A stretch of DNA of 64,000 nucleotides from the NCBI RefSeq assembly GCF_002563955.1, contig NZ_PDJE01000001.1:1860001-1924000 (forward strand). Direction: 5' to 3'. The notes beneath the pieces were generated by a model that had not been told where the DNA came from, ran no database searches, and saw only the letters and a list, made by a program, of their open reading frames with translations. Shown here one piece after another: positions 1 through 7,956 of this stretch. The DNA is from Paramicrobacterium agarici (lineage in GTDB: Bacteria > Actinomycetota > Actinomycetes > Actinomycetales > Microbacteriaceae). Numbering within the stretch: position 1 is the first letter of the stretch; each line of letters starts with the position of its first letter. The translations under genes were made by a program, and so were the position numbers.

Positions 1-65
1 ATCGGGGGAGCGAACGGGACAGGATCCCGACGTCCATGGGCAATGACTCACGTCACTTGCGAGAT

Positions 66-84
66 TTAGGTTAGGCAACCCATA
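66..84. promoter_or_regulatory. DtxR/IdeR-like iron box
   Basis: The sequence TTAGGTTAGGCAACCCATA matches the left half of the DtxR/IdeR consensus (TTAGGTTAGGCTAACCTAA) perfectly, while its right half is degenerate. It overlaps the CATACT -10 box at 81-86 and lies directly before an iron-siderophore gene. Iron-loaded DtxR/IdeR bound here would block RNA polymerase. The match is seen; the regulation is inferred from the DtxR family. Confidence 0.7.
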
Positions 85-86
85 CT
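81..86 (+). promoter_or_regulatory. -10 box (CATACT), leaderless start
   Basis: CATACT is followed by exactly 6 nt and then the GTG start at 93. This spacing places the transcription start on or next to the start codon, which implies a leaderless mRNA. Confidence 0.45.
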
Positions 87-92
87 AGAAGG

Positions 93-1028
93 GTGACGTA
101 CAAGACGGATGCTGCAGAGCTGACAGAGGAGCGCCCAGCGTTCAGCAACTTCGATCTTCGCGTGTCGCGGGTCCGGCAGCTCAGCCCGCACTTCACGAGA
201 GTCACTTTCGCCGGCGAGGAGCTCGCGTACTTCGGAACCGAGGGACTCGACCAGCGCATCAAGGTGGTCCTCCCGCTTCCCGACACCGGTTTCGATACCT
301 TCCCCATGGGTGCTGACTGGTACAGCGAATGGCGCGATCTCCCGGAGCACCAGCGAAACCCGTTCCGCACCTACTCGATCCGTGACATTCGCGTCGAGGA
401 TCGTGAACTCGACGTCGACTTCGTCGCCCACGGCGACGGCGGTCCGGCTTCACAATGGGCGGCGAGTGCGCGCGCGGGTGACCGTGTCGTCGTGGTCGGC
501 CCTGATTCGCGCAGCGCCGCTCGCGGGGTCGGTCTCACGTGGAATCCTGGCTCGGCGAAGCACTTGCTCATCGCGGGAGATGAGACGGCAGTTCCCGCGG
601 TCAGCGCGATTCTCGAATCGCTGCCCCGCGACGCCGTCGGCCGCGTCTTTCTCGAAGTGCCGTGCCCCGACGACATTCTGCCGCTTGACGCCCCGACGGG
701 TGTGATCGTGCAGTGGATTCCGCGCATGGCACCCGAACGCGACTACGGTCTCGGGCTCGTTGCATCGGTGTGCGACTGGGTGCGCGAGCACGTGCGCACC
801 GTTTCTTCACCGGCGAGCACGATCGACGACATCGATGTCGATCGTGAGATCCTCTGGGACGTTCCCGACGGTGTCGATGCGCCGGGGGCGGGCGACATGT
901 ACGCGTGGATCGCTGGCGAAGCGTCTGCGATCAAGACGATCAGGCGTTTCCTCGTTTCCGAATCGGGACTGGATCGCCGGTCGGTCGCTTTCATGGGGTA
1001 CTGGCGACTCGGCAGAGCCGAGAGCTGA
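93..1028 (+). CDS. siderophore-interacting protein (FAD-dependent ferric-siderophore reductase)
   Basis: This 311-aa protein belongs to the SIP/ViuB family, cytoplasmic flavoproteins that reduce the ferric siderophore after import and so release iron. The FAD-binding RxYS motif appears as RTYSIR at residues 92-97. An NAD(P)H-binding region follows, and the C-terminal Y-W-R-x-G pattern (GYWRLG) is typical of the family. GTG at 93 is chosen because it lies 6 nt after a -10-like box and no Shine-Dalgarno is present. It heads a five-gene run with short gaps or overlaps into two binding lipoproteins and two FecCD permeases. The DtxR-like box just upstream suggests induction under iron limitation. 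Confidence 0.9.
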   Translation: MTYKTDAAELTEERPAFSNFDLRVSRVRQLSPHFTRVTFAGEELAYFGTEGLDQRIKVVLPLPDTGFDTFPMGADWYSEWRDLPEHQRNPFRTYSIRDIRVEDRELDVDFVAHGDGGPASQWAASARAGDRVVVVGPDSRSAARGVGLTWNPGSAKHLLIAGDETAVPAVSAILESLPRDAVGRVFLEVPCPDDILPLDAPTGVIVQWIPRMAPERDYGLGLVASVCDWVREHVRTVSSPASTIDDIDVDREILWDVPDGVDAPGAGDMYAWIAGEASAIKTIRRFLVSESGLDRRSVAFMGYWRLGRAES

Positions 1029-1058
1029 GCCACGATGACCCGTTTCGAAAGGACACGT

Positions 1059-2075
1059 GTGTCGTCATTTCGCTCGATGAGCGTTGCTCTGGCCGCGGTC
1101 GCGTCCGTCGTCGTCCTCAGTGGATGTGCGTCCACCGCGGCCGAGAGCGAGTCGGCCGAATCGGCGAACGGCGCATTTCCCGTCAGCATCCACAGCGCGC
1201 TCGGCACGGCCGAGATACCCTCAGAGCCCGAACGCATCGTCACGCTCGGCCAGGGAACAGCCGACACGGTCGTTGCGCTGGGACTGACGCCGGTTGCCGT
1301 TGAGGCAGATCCGTGGGGCGGTGACGACGAGGGGTATCAGCCATGGGTGCGCGAAGCCATCGAAGAGCGGGGAGATGAGCTTCCAGCTCTCATCGAAGCC
1401 GGGGCAGAACTCGACATTGATGCAATCGTCGCGGCTGACCCCGATGTGATCCTTGCCCCGCAGTCCGGACTGACGCAGGACCAGTTCGACGTGCTCAACG
1501 ACCTCGCGCCAACCGTCGCATACCCTGGGCAGGCGTGGAGCACCGCATGGGACGAGCAGATTCGTCTCATCGGTGAAGCCCTCGGGCGAACCGCCGATGC
1601 AGCAGAGCTGTCCGACGAGATCATCGAAACGCTCACAGCTGTCGCGGAGTCTCATCCGGAATGGGAGGGTACGACGTTCGCGTACACATTCACGTCGACG
1701 CCCGGAACGCTCGGTGTCTTCCAGCCCACGGAGCCGCGCGCAGCGCTCCTTGAACTCATGGGTCTCACGCCCGCGGACTTCATCACCGAGCTGCCCGTCA
1801 ACGAAGGCACGTCGTCGAGCACCCTCGGGCTCGAGAATGCCGACGCGCTCGACGACACAGATCTTCTTTTCACCTGGTTCGGGGACGAGGCAGCGCAGAA
1901 AGACGTCGAATCTCAGCCTCTCTATGCTCAGATTCCCGCCATCGAGCGCGGTTCTGACGTCACCATTTATGACCATCAGTTCGTGACTGCGGCAAGCCTC
2001 ATCACGCCGTTGAGCGTTCCCTGGGTGGTTGACGAATACACCCAGCTCATCGAAGAAGCCATGGAGAACCTCTGA
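1059..2075 (+). CDS. iron-siderophore ABC transporter substrate-binding lipoprotein (first copy)
   Basis: This is a 338-aa FepB/FhuD-type (cluster 8) periplasmic-binding protein with a lipoprotein signal: a hydrophobic stretch then LSGC, with lipid-attachment Cys at about residue 23. The mature part begins with the family pattern (SALGTAEIP...PERIV) and contains DPDVILAPQSGLTQDQ. I prefer GTG at 1059 because AAAGGA lies 6 nt upstream; an ATG at 1035 in the same frame would add 8 residues. It is a tandem paralogue of the next gene, with the same length and many identical blocks, so the two probably arose by duplication and may bind different ferric siderophores. Its stop overlaps the next start (TGATG). 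Confidence 0.9.
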   Translation: MSSFRSMSVALAAVASVVVLSGCASTAAESESAESANGAFPVSIHSALGTAEIPSEPERIVTLGQGTADTVVALGLTPVAVEADPWGGDDEGYQPWVREAIEERGDELPALIEAGAELDIDAIVAADPDVILAPQSGLTQDQFDVLNDLAPTVAYPGQAWSTAWDEQIRLIGEALGRTADAAELSDEIIETLTAVAESHPEWEGTTFAYTFTSTPGTLGVFQPTEPRAALLELMGLTPADFITELPVNEGTSSSTLGLENADALDDTDLLFTWFGDEAAQKDVESQPLYAQIPAIERGSDVTIYDHQFVTAASLITPLSVPWVVDEYTQLIEEAMENL

Positions 2076-3094
2076 TGACCCGACTGACCGGAGTCGTGGC
2101 CGCCGCCGCGATCATTGCCCTTTCGCTCGCGGGCTGCTCGACAGCATCCGAGTCACCAGGCGACGAGTCGACGAGCGATGGCGCATTCCCCGTGACGATC
2201 GAAAGTGCCCTCGGCACCGCGGAGATTCCCGAAAAGCCCGAACGTATCGTCTCGATCGGCTGGGGAACGCCCGACATCGTCGTCGCACTCGGTGAGACAC
2301 CCGTCGCGATCGAAGAAGACACGTGGGCTGGCGACGACGACGGGCTGCTGCCGTGGCTTCGCGACGCGATCGAGAAGAGCGGTGAACAGCTCCCCGAGAC
2401 CTTCAGCGTGTATCCCGAGATCGACATGGATGCTGTCGTGAAGGCCGATCCCGACGTCATTCTCGCTCCGCAGTCCGGGCTTACACAGGATCAGTACGAT
2501 GTGCTGTCGCAGCTCGCTCCAACGGTCGCGTACCCGGATGCTGCGTGGCAGACCGACTGGAAGACGCAGATCTCGACAGTGGCGACAGCGCTGGGGCAGA
2601 CGGATGCTGCAGACGAGCTGATCGGCGGGATCGAGACGCAGCTCGCAGATGCGGCTGCTGAACACCCTGAATTCGAGGGCCTGACGTTCGCCTACGTCTA
2701 CGCGGGCAAACCGGGAGAGCTTTCGGTCTATCTCAAGGGCGACCCTCGAGTCGACTTGCTTACGGCGCTCGGATTCGAACTCGACCCCGCGGTCGCCGAT
2801 CTTCAGCCCGCAGAGGGCACGTTCACGGCGACGATCGGCATGGAGAACGCCGACATGCTGAGCGATGTCGATGTGCTGTTCACGTGGTACAACTCCGACG
2901 ACGAGAAGGCCGCCGTTGTCGAGCAGGAGCTGTGGCAGCAGATTCCCGCCGTGCAGAGTGGCGCCGTCGTCGAGTTCATCTCGAATCGAGAACTCGGAAT
3001 GGCGACGAGCGTGCTCACTCCACTGAGTGTTCCGTGGGCGCTCGACGAGTATCTTCCGCTGATTTCGGAGGGCGTCTCGCACGTCGATGGCTGA
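2075..3094 (+). CDS. iron-siderophore ABC transporter substrate-binding lipoprotein (second copy)
   Basis: This 339-aa paralogue of the preceding gene has lipobox LAGC with Cys at residue 21. It shares the SALGTAEIP and DPDVILAPQSGLTQDQ blocks but diverges in the C-terminal lobe, where ligand specificity would lie. The ATG overlaps the previous stop by one base, which indicates translational coupling. Its own 3' end overlaps the first permease by 8 bp. The protein would be anchored on the outer face of the membrane and deliver ferric siderophore to the FecCD permeases. Confidence 0.9.
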   Translation: MTRLTGVVAAAAIIALSLAGCSTASESPGDESTSDGAFPVTIESALGTAEIPEKPERIVSIGWGTPDIVVALGETPVAIEEDTWAGDDDGLLPWLRDAIEKSGEQLPETFSVYPEIDMDAVVKADPDVILAPQSGLTQDQYDVLSQLAPTVAYPDAAWQTDWKTQISTVATALGQTDAADELIGGIETQLADAAAEHPEFEGLTFAYVYAGKPGELSVYLKGDPRVDLLTALGFELDPAVADLQPAEGTFTATIGMENADMLSDVDVLFTWYNSDDEKAAVVEQELWQQIPAVQSGAVVEFISNRELGMATSVLTPLSVPWALDEYLPLISEGVSHVDG

Positions 3095-4094
3095 TCGTCG
3101 ACGGCACGGTGCCGGCCGCTACGCCATCGGCGTGGCGGCCGCTCTGATGCTGCTCGCCATCGCTGTCGCGCTGAGCCTCGGCGTCGGCTCGAAGCCACTT
3201 GAGCTAGCACAGATCATGGCTTCGATCGGCGGCAACGGCGATGAGTACGTCGATGCCGTTCTCGCAAGCCGCGTTCCGAGAACCGTGCTCGGACTCATCG
3301 TCGGTGCAGCTCTCGCTGTCGCGGGAGGAGTGATGCAGGGGGTGACGCGTAATCCGCTTGCGGATCCGGGGCTTTTCGGAATCAACGTCGGAGCCGCGGG
3401 AGCGATCGTCACGGGTATCGCGTTCTTCGGTGCAACGGTGACGGGATATGTGTGGCTTGCCCTCCTCGGAGCTGTCGTCGCCGTCGTCATCGTCTACGCG
3501 CTCGGCTCATCAAACGGACAGTCGGCGGGGACTCGTATCGTGCTCGCCGGAGCCGTCGTGACCGCGGTCTTCTCCGCCTATGTGCAGGCCGTGTCCCTGA
3601 GCTTTCCTGAGGTCTTCGACGCGTATCGCTACTGGGTGGTCGGGTCGCTTGCCGGGCGCAGTCTCGATCAGGCCTGGCTGATCCTGCCTTTCATCATCGT
3701 CGGTCTGCTTCTCGCGTTCGTTCTGGCGCCCGGGCTCAATACGCTCGCTCTCGGTGACGACATCGCGGCATCGCTGGGGCAGCGCCCGCTCGTTGTTCGG
3801 CTCTTCAGCGGAGTGTCGGTCGCCGTTCTCGCCGGCGCTGCGACAGCCGGTGTGGGGCCAGTGCTCTTCGTCGGGCTGGCCGTGCCGCATATCGCGCGTT
3901 CGGTCTCCGGCCCCGACCACCGCCGTCTGCTTCCGCTGTGCCTCATTCTCGGCCCGGTACTGCTTCTCCTCTCCGACGTCCTCGGCCGGGTGATCGCTCG
4001 ACCCGACGAGCTCATGGTGGGCGTCATGACGGCGATCGTCGGAGCGCCAGCTCTGTTTATCGCGCTGCGTCGAATGCGAGGTGAGCGGCGATGA
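3087..4094 (+). CDS. FecCD-family iron-siderophore permease (first)
   Basis: This 335-aa integral membrane protein has about ten hydrophobic segments. It carries the BtuC/FecCD signature region GVMQGVTRNPLADPGLFGIN near residues 85-105 and the cytoplasmic loop (GDDIAASLGQ) that contacts the ATPase. The start overlaps the upstream lipoprotein gene by 8 bp and the end overlaps the next permease in an ATGA junction. With the second permease it would form the transmembrane heterodimer of a siderophore importer. No ATPase gene is in the visible part of the operon. Confidence 0.93.
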   Translation: MADRRRHGAGRYAIGVAAALMLLAIAVALSLGVGSKPLELAQIMASIGGNGDEYVDAVLASRVPRTVLGLIVGAALAVAGGVMQGVTRNPLADPGLFGINVGAAGAIVTGIAFFGATVTGYVWLALLGAVVAVVIVYALGSSNGQSAGTRIVLAGAVVTAVFSAYVQAVSLSFPEVFDAYRYWVVGSLAGRSLDQAWLILPFIIVGLLLAFVLAPGLNTLALGDDIAASLGQRPLVVRLFSGVSVAVLAGAATAGVGPVLFVGLAVPHIARSVSGPDHRRLLPLCLILGPVLLLLSDVLGRVIARPDELMVGVMTAIVGAPALFIALRRMRGERR

Positions 4095-5119
4095 CCGGGC
4101 ATCATCGCACAGTGCGGATCGGCAGGCGGCTGTCTCTGCTCGTTCACATCCGCACGATGATCGTGTGCGCCCTCCTTGCCATGGCCGTCGTCGTGCTCGC
4201 GGTGCTCACGCTCGGACTCGGTGATCTCGGTGTGCCGCTCTCGGAGCTTCCCTCGGCTCTTGCGGGTGACTCGGGTGCGAGCAGCTTCGTGGTGCAGACT
4301 CTTCGCGGGCCGAGACTTCTCGTCGCTCTCGGTGCTGGTGCGGCATTTGGGGTGAGCGGATCGCTTTTCCAGCGCGTGACGCGCAATCCGCTTGGCAGTC
4401 CCGACGTCATCGGGCTCACGGCCGGTGCGTCCGCGGGCGCCGTCGCCTTCGGCATCCTCTGGCCTGGAGTCGTGCCTCTGCCGCTCGGTGCTGTCCTGGG
4501 GGCTGCGGCTGCGATCGGGGTCGTCTACATTGCGACGGGTACCGGTTTCGCGTCGCCCGGAAAGCTGATCATCGCCGGAATCGGTGTGCAGGCTATTGCT
4601 CTGTCGTTCGTGCAGTTCATGCTCACACGTGTGAAGAGCGAGCAGGCGACAGTCTTGGCGACGTGGCTGAATGGCAGCCTCGAAGCTCGATCGCTCGGCG
4701 ATGTCGGGATCATCGCCGTTGTGCTCGGTGTCTTCGGAGCTGCTGCTCTTGTGCTGTCGCGTCGGCTTTCCATCGTCGAGATGGGTGATGACATCGCCGA
4801 TGGCGTCGGGGCGTCGGCGAGCCGTACACGAACCATCGCCGTGACAATCGCGATTGTTCTCGCAGCGGGAGGAGTCGCGGTCTGCGGCCCCGTTGCGTTC
4901 ATCGCGCTCATGGCTCCGCATCTTGCGCGCCTTCTCACACGCTCGCAGTCACCCGTTGCAGCCGGTCTCACGGGGTCGGTGCTCCTCATGCTTGCCGACG
5001 TGATGGTGCAGTTCTCGCCGCTTCCGAATCAGCTGCCCGTCGGTGTGGTCACCGCCGTGATCGGAGGAATCTTCCTCGGGGGACTCCTCGTGTCGCAGTG
5101 GCGCAAGGGCGCACTGTAG
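4091..5119 (+). CDS. FecCD-family iron-siderophore permease (second)
   Basis: This 342-aa polytopic membrane protein belongs to the same family as its neighbour. The signature is LFQRVTRNPLGSPDVIGLTA and the coupling loop is GDDIADGVGA. Its ATG overlaps the stop of the preceding permease (ATGA). It is the last gene of the iron operon: the following gene is on the opposite strand and no FecE-type ATPase follows. The ATPase must therefore be upstream of the window, elsewhere in the genome, or shared with another importer. Confidence 0.93.
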   Translation: MTGHHRTVRIGRRLSLLVHIRTMIVCALLAMAVVVLAVLTLGLGDLGVPLSELPSALAGDSGASSFVVQTLRGPRLLVALGAGAAFGVSGSLFQRVTRNPLGSPDVIGLTAGASAGAVAFGILWPGVVPLPLGAVLGAAAAIGVVYIATGTGFASPGKLIIAGIGVQAIALSFVQFMLTRVKSEQATVLATWLNGSLEARSLGDVGIIAVVLGVFGAAALVLSRRLSIVEMGDDIADGVGASASRTRTIAVTIAIVLAAGGVAVCGPVAFIALMAPHLARLLTRSQSPVAAGLTGSVLLMLADVMVQFSPLPNQLPVGVVTAVIGGIFLGGLLVSQWRKGAL

Positions 5120-5177
5120 GCGGACTCTGTCTGCGCGAGTTCTCGGCGACGTCGGGCACACCACGCAGCGCTTCGAG

Positions 5178-5588
5178 CTAGCGTACTCGTGCGTATTGTG
5201 CGTCGGACCCGCCGCGCTGTCGGGAACGCGGCAGATAGCCGCCCTTCTCAAGGCCGGCCTCAATCTCGAACCGATTCTTCATCGGATCGAACCCCTCGAG
5301 CGCATACAGCACAGGGAACAGCAGGCCGTACGTACGCCATTGCTGCTTGTGCACGGCCTCGTGCTCGAGCACGTCTGCGCTCACGTTCGTTCGCGTGAGG
5401 TAGCACGCGCCCACGCACGAGCCTCCGCGCCCGAAGGTCCATCGGGGCATGCCGCGAAAGATGAAGAGTCCGTTCTTGCGTTCAACTCGCCCCGTCGACC
5501 AGATGAAGCCCCACACGAGACCGACGAGGGTTCCGTAGGCGTAGCCGAGCAGGCTGAGGGGAGAATTCGTGAGGATGCTGCGAATCAC
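5178..5588 (-). CDS. small HExxH protein of unknown function, coupled to the oxidoreductase
   Basis: I do not recognise an established function. The 136-aa protein starts at GTG 5588..5586, where GTGA overlaps the stop of the upstream oxidoreductase, so the two are translationally coupled. An N-terminal hydrophobic stretch (about residues 5-30) could be one membrane segment. HEAVH at 76-80 fits the HExxH zinc-binding pattern, and the acidic run FEIEAGLE (about 107-114) could supply a third ligand. The rest is basic and aromatic-rich. Possibilities are a minimal membrane-associated metallopeptidase or a structural remnant. An in-frame start at 5630 would overlap the upstream gene by 46 bp and is less likely. 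Confidence 0.6.
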   Translation of the reverse strand: MIRSILTNSPLSLLGYAYGTLVGLVWGFIWSTGRVERKNGLFIFRGMPRWTFGRGGSCVGACYLTRTNVSADVLEHEAVHKQQWRTYGLLFPVLYALEGFDPMKNRFEIEAGLEKGGYLPRSRQRGGSDAQYARVR

Positions 5589-7003
5589 TCGGCTTCCGCC
5601 TGCCGCGCCTTTTCGAGCACACGCAGCCACGCTTCGCTCATGGTCGGGAACGCTGGAACCGCGTGCCAGAGCCGGTGCAACGGCACCTCTCCCACAACGG
5701 CGATGGTCGCAGCGTGCAGCATCTCGGCGACGTCATCGCCGACGAGCGTTGCGCCGAGCACGATGTGCCGCTCCGTGTCGATCACGGCGCGGAGGGTGCC
5801 TTCGTAGCCGTCTGCGTGCAGGGCCGCGCCAGCGACGGATCCGAGGTCGATGTCGATCGTCCGCACGCTCCGGCCCGCCTTTCGTGCGGCGGCATCCGTC
5901 ATGCCGACTGACGCCACTTGCGGGCTGCTGAACACGACAGACGGCACTGCGTCGTGGTCTGCCGTGGCTGTCGTCTCAGACCATGGTCGTGTATCAGGCA
6001 CGTCCCCCGACGCGCGCGCAGCAATCGCTGCTGCGGCCGCACGTGCCTGGTACTTTCCCTGGTGCGTCAGCAGGGCGCGGTGGTTTACGTCTCCGGCCGC
6101 ATACAGCCAGTCACCGGGCACGTCCTTGACGAGCATCGTCTCATCGACATCGATCCAGTCGCCTGGAGTGAGTCCGACTGCGTCGAAGCCGAGATCTGAC
6201 GTTCCAGGGTTTCGTCCCGTTGCCATCAGCACGCGGTCGGCGGTGACGGTCTCGCCCGTGGAAAGCTGGAGCATCGCGCCGCGTTCAGTGCGGGAGAGCG
6301 CCTCGACGTCGGCAATCCGCACGTCCGCTCCCGCAGAGCGCAGGCGTTTTGCGACGGCGTCTCCGGCGAACGGCTCGTGTCCGGTCAGGAGTCCGCTTCT
6401 GGCGATGACTGTCACGTTCGATCCGAGCGACGTGAATGCGGTCGCCAGCTCGGCAGCAACGACACCACCGCCGACGATGGCGAGCGAATCGGGAACCTCC
6501 TCGGCGACCGTGGCATCGCGGCTCGTCCAGATCTCGACGTCGTCGATACCAGGCAGATCGGGAACATTGGCGACAGAGCCGGTGCACACCGCGACCGCGA
6601 CGCGCGCTGTGAGAGTCGTCGTCTCAACTGCCGTGACTTCGACGGTGCGTTCGCCGGTCAGTCGTCCGCTGCCGCGAACCAGCGCGATTCCAGCATCCTC
6701 AAGCCATGACACCTGACCGGAGTCGTCGCCCTTGCCCGTGAACGAGTCACGGCGGGCCAGCACGGCAGCGACATCAAGTCCCCGAACGACAGATTGCGCG
6801 GCTCCGTCAACAGCGAGGGCGCCAGCACGCGCCGCGCCCGGTCTCAAGAGAGCCTTCGAAGGAATGCACGCGCGATACGAGCACTCGCCTCCCACTTTCT
6901 CCTGCTCGACAATGACGCATGAAAGCCCCGCCTGCGTCGCATAGTCGGCGACGTTCTCGCCCACGGGACCGGCGCCGATGACCACAACGTCGTATTCGCT
7001 CAT
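5585..7003 (-). CDS. NAD(P)/FAD-dependent disulfide oxidoreductase (mercuric reductase/lipoamide dehydrogenase-like)
   Basis: This 472-aa class I pyridine nucleotide-disulfide oxidoreductase is cytoplasmic. An N-terminal FAD-binding motif VVIGAGPVGENVA is followed by the redox-active disulfide in CSYRACIPSKALLRP (spacing CxxxxC) at about residues 41-46. A central NAD(P) Rossmann motif (IVGGGVVAAE), an FAD motif (YAAGDV) and a C-terminal dimerisation domain follow. The C-terminus lacks a vicinal Cys pair, so it is not a typical mercuric reductase. The substrate is unknown; lipoamide dehydrogenase, a disulfide reductase of a low-molecular-weight thiol, or a quinone reductase are all possible. 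It has a leaderless-type promoter (TAGTGT, 6 nt, ATG) and is coupled to the downstream HExxH gene. Confidence 0.85.
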   Translation of the reverse strand: MSEYDVVVIGAGPVGENVADYATQAGLSCVIVEQEKVGGECSYRACIPSKALLRPGAARAGALAVDGAAQSVVRGLDVAAVLARRDSFTGKGDDSGQVSWLEDAGIALVRGSGRLTGERTVEVTAVETTTLTARVAVAVCTGSVANVPDLPGIDDVEIWTSRDATVAEEVPDSLAIVGGGVVAAELATAFTSLGSNVTVIARSGLLTGHEPFAGDAVAKRLRSAGADVRIADVEALSRTERGAMLQLSTGETVTADRVLMATGRNPGTSDLGFDAVGLTPGDWIDVDETMLVKDVPGDWLYAAGDVNHRALLTHQGKYQARAAAAAIAARASGDVPDTRPWSETTATADHDAVPSVVFSSPQVASVGMTDAAARKAGRSVRTIDIDLGSVAGAALHADGYEGTLRAVIDTERHIVLGATLVGDDVAEMLHAATIAVVGEVPLHRLWHAVPAFPTMSEAWLRVLEKARQAEAE

Positions 7004-7009
7004 GGTCTG

Positions 7010-7015
7010 ACACTA
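7010..7015 (-). promoter_or_regulatory. -10 box (TAGTGT), leaderless start of the oxidoreductase
   Basis: TAGTGT on the minus strand lies exactly 6 nt before the ATG at 7003. Confidence 0.45.
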
Positions 7016-7038
7016 CCCGCGCGCGGGAATGAGCGGAA

Positions 7039-7857
7039 TCAGCGCCGGGTCAGGGCGCCCAGAATGCGCAGAATCGCGGCTAGGTCGTCGGTCGCGGCAG
7101 CGGCGGATGCCGGTGCGAATCCGGTGATCCCGGCTCCGGCAACGTCGAAGTCTTCGCGGACACGCCCGATCAGCTCGACGAGGGACGTGAGTGGAATTCC
7201 AAACGGTTCGGCCCAGTGCGTGCCATCGATGTCCGCCGGGTCGAGAACATCGAGGTCGATATGCACGTAGACGTGCGAGGCGCCGACCGACGCCAGAGTC
7301 GCCACGATGTCGTCGGCCTCGTCGGCGCTCAGAGCATGGACACCGGAACGATCGAGGTACTCGGCTTCGGCATCATCGACCGAGCGGATGCCGGCGAGCA
7401 CAACCTTTCCGTGTGGCACCGGGCGCGATGCCGCAAGTACGTCGTGGCCTTCGCCGAGCACGGAGCGCAGCGCCATGCCGTCGAATGCTCCGGAGAGCGA
7501 CGTATCGGCCGTGTGCAGGTCGGGATGGGCGTCGAACCACAAGACGGCGAGATCGCCACCGGTGCGCTCCATCGCGTGATCGATCGCCGCGACCTCGATC
7601 CCGCAGCCGCCCCCGATGCTCACTGCTTGGTCGGCTGTGTTTGCGAGCTGTTCGCGCAGGCGCTCGCGCACCGCGACGAGCGACGTGAACCGGCGGATTC
7701 CGGTATCCAGCGCGTCGCCCGCTCCCGTCGGAACAGCAACGTCGTGCGTTGCGCTCGCAGGCAGGTCACCTCGGATCGCCTCCGCTCCGTCGATGAGCTG
7801 CATGGCTCGTGACGACGACGAGCCTTGCCACTGCGGAACGACCATGAAAGCAGTCAT
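7039..7857 (-). CDS. arginase/agmatinase-fold hydrolase with a Cys at a metal-ligand position
   Basis: This 272-aa member of the ureohydrolase superfamily (arginase, agmatinase, formimidoylglutamase) normally would use two Mn ions to hydrolyse a guanidino or amidino group. The second motif, DAHPD (D109, H111, D113), and the third, HIDLDVLDP, are intact. The first motif, usually GGDH, reads GGGCGIE, so the histidine ligand of one metal is replaced by Cys85. Activity and substrate are therefore uncertain. The CATACT box 6 nt before the ATG suggests a leaderless transcript. It stands alone, with no arginine-catabolism partner nearby. Confidence 0.8.
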   Translation of the reverse strand: MTAFMVVPQWQGSSSSRAMQLIDGAEAIRGDLPASATHDVAVPTGAGDALDTGIRRFTSLVAVRERLREQLANTADQAVSIGGGCGIEVAAIDHAMERTGGDLAVLWFDAHPDLHTADTSLSGAFDGMALRSVLGEGHDVLAASRPVPHGKVVLAGIRSVDDAEAEYLDRSGVHALSADEADDIVATLASVGASHVYVHIDLDVLDPADIDGTHWAEPFGIPLTSLVELIGRVREDFDVAGAGITGFAPASAAAATDDLAAILRILGALTRR

Positions 7858-7863
7858 TACTCA

Positions 7864-7869
7864 AGTATG
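7864..7869 (-). promoter_or_regulatory. -10 box (CATACT), leaderless start of the arginase-like gene
   Basis: CATACT on the minus strand is 6 nt before the ATG at 7857, the same hexamer and spacing as the siderophore-reductase gene. Confidence 0.4.
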
Positions 7870-7907
7870 CGACGAGGACGCTGTGGCATCAGCATCCTGA
7901 GAACGAA

Positions 7908-7945
7908 CGGGGGCGGGTGCCGAGAATCCTCGGCACCCGCCCCCG
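7908..7945. terminator. 17-bp perfect hairpin after pspA
   Basis: CGGGGGCGGGTGCCGAG (7908-7924) pairs perfectly with its complement at 7929-7945 around an AATC tetraloop. It lies 11 nt after the pspA stop and is the likely terminator for that gene. There is no real U-tract, as is common for actinobacterial hairpin terminators. Confidence 0.75.
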
Positions 7946-7956
7946 CGCTGCGTGCA

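Larger units (their letters stand above)
1..92. other. intergenic region, left edge
   Basis: This stretch contains the iron box and -10 element of the downstream operon. On the minus strand an open frame starts with ATG at 37..35 and runs off the window edge (12 codons visible), so a divergent gene could begin here. No ribosome-binding site or -10 box supports it, so I do not call a gene. Confidence 0.3.

Noticed and set aside
1..37. Possible divergent gene starting with ATG at 37..35
   Set aside because: Only 12 codons are visible, with no ribosome-binding site or -10 box. It cannot be supported without sequence to the left.
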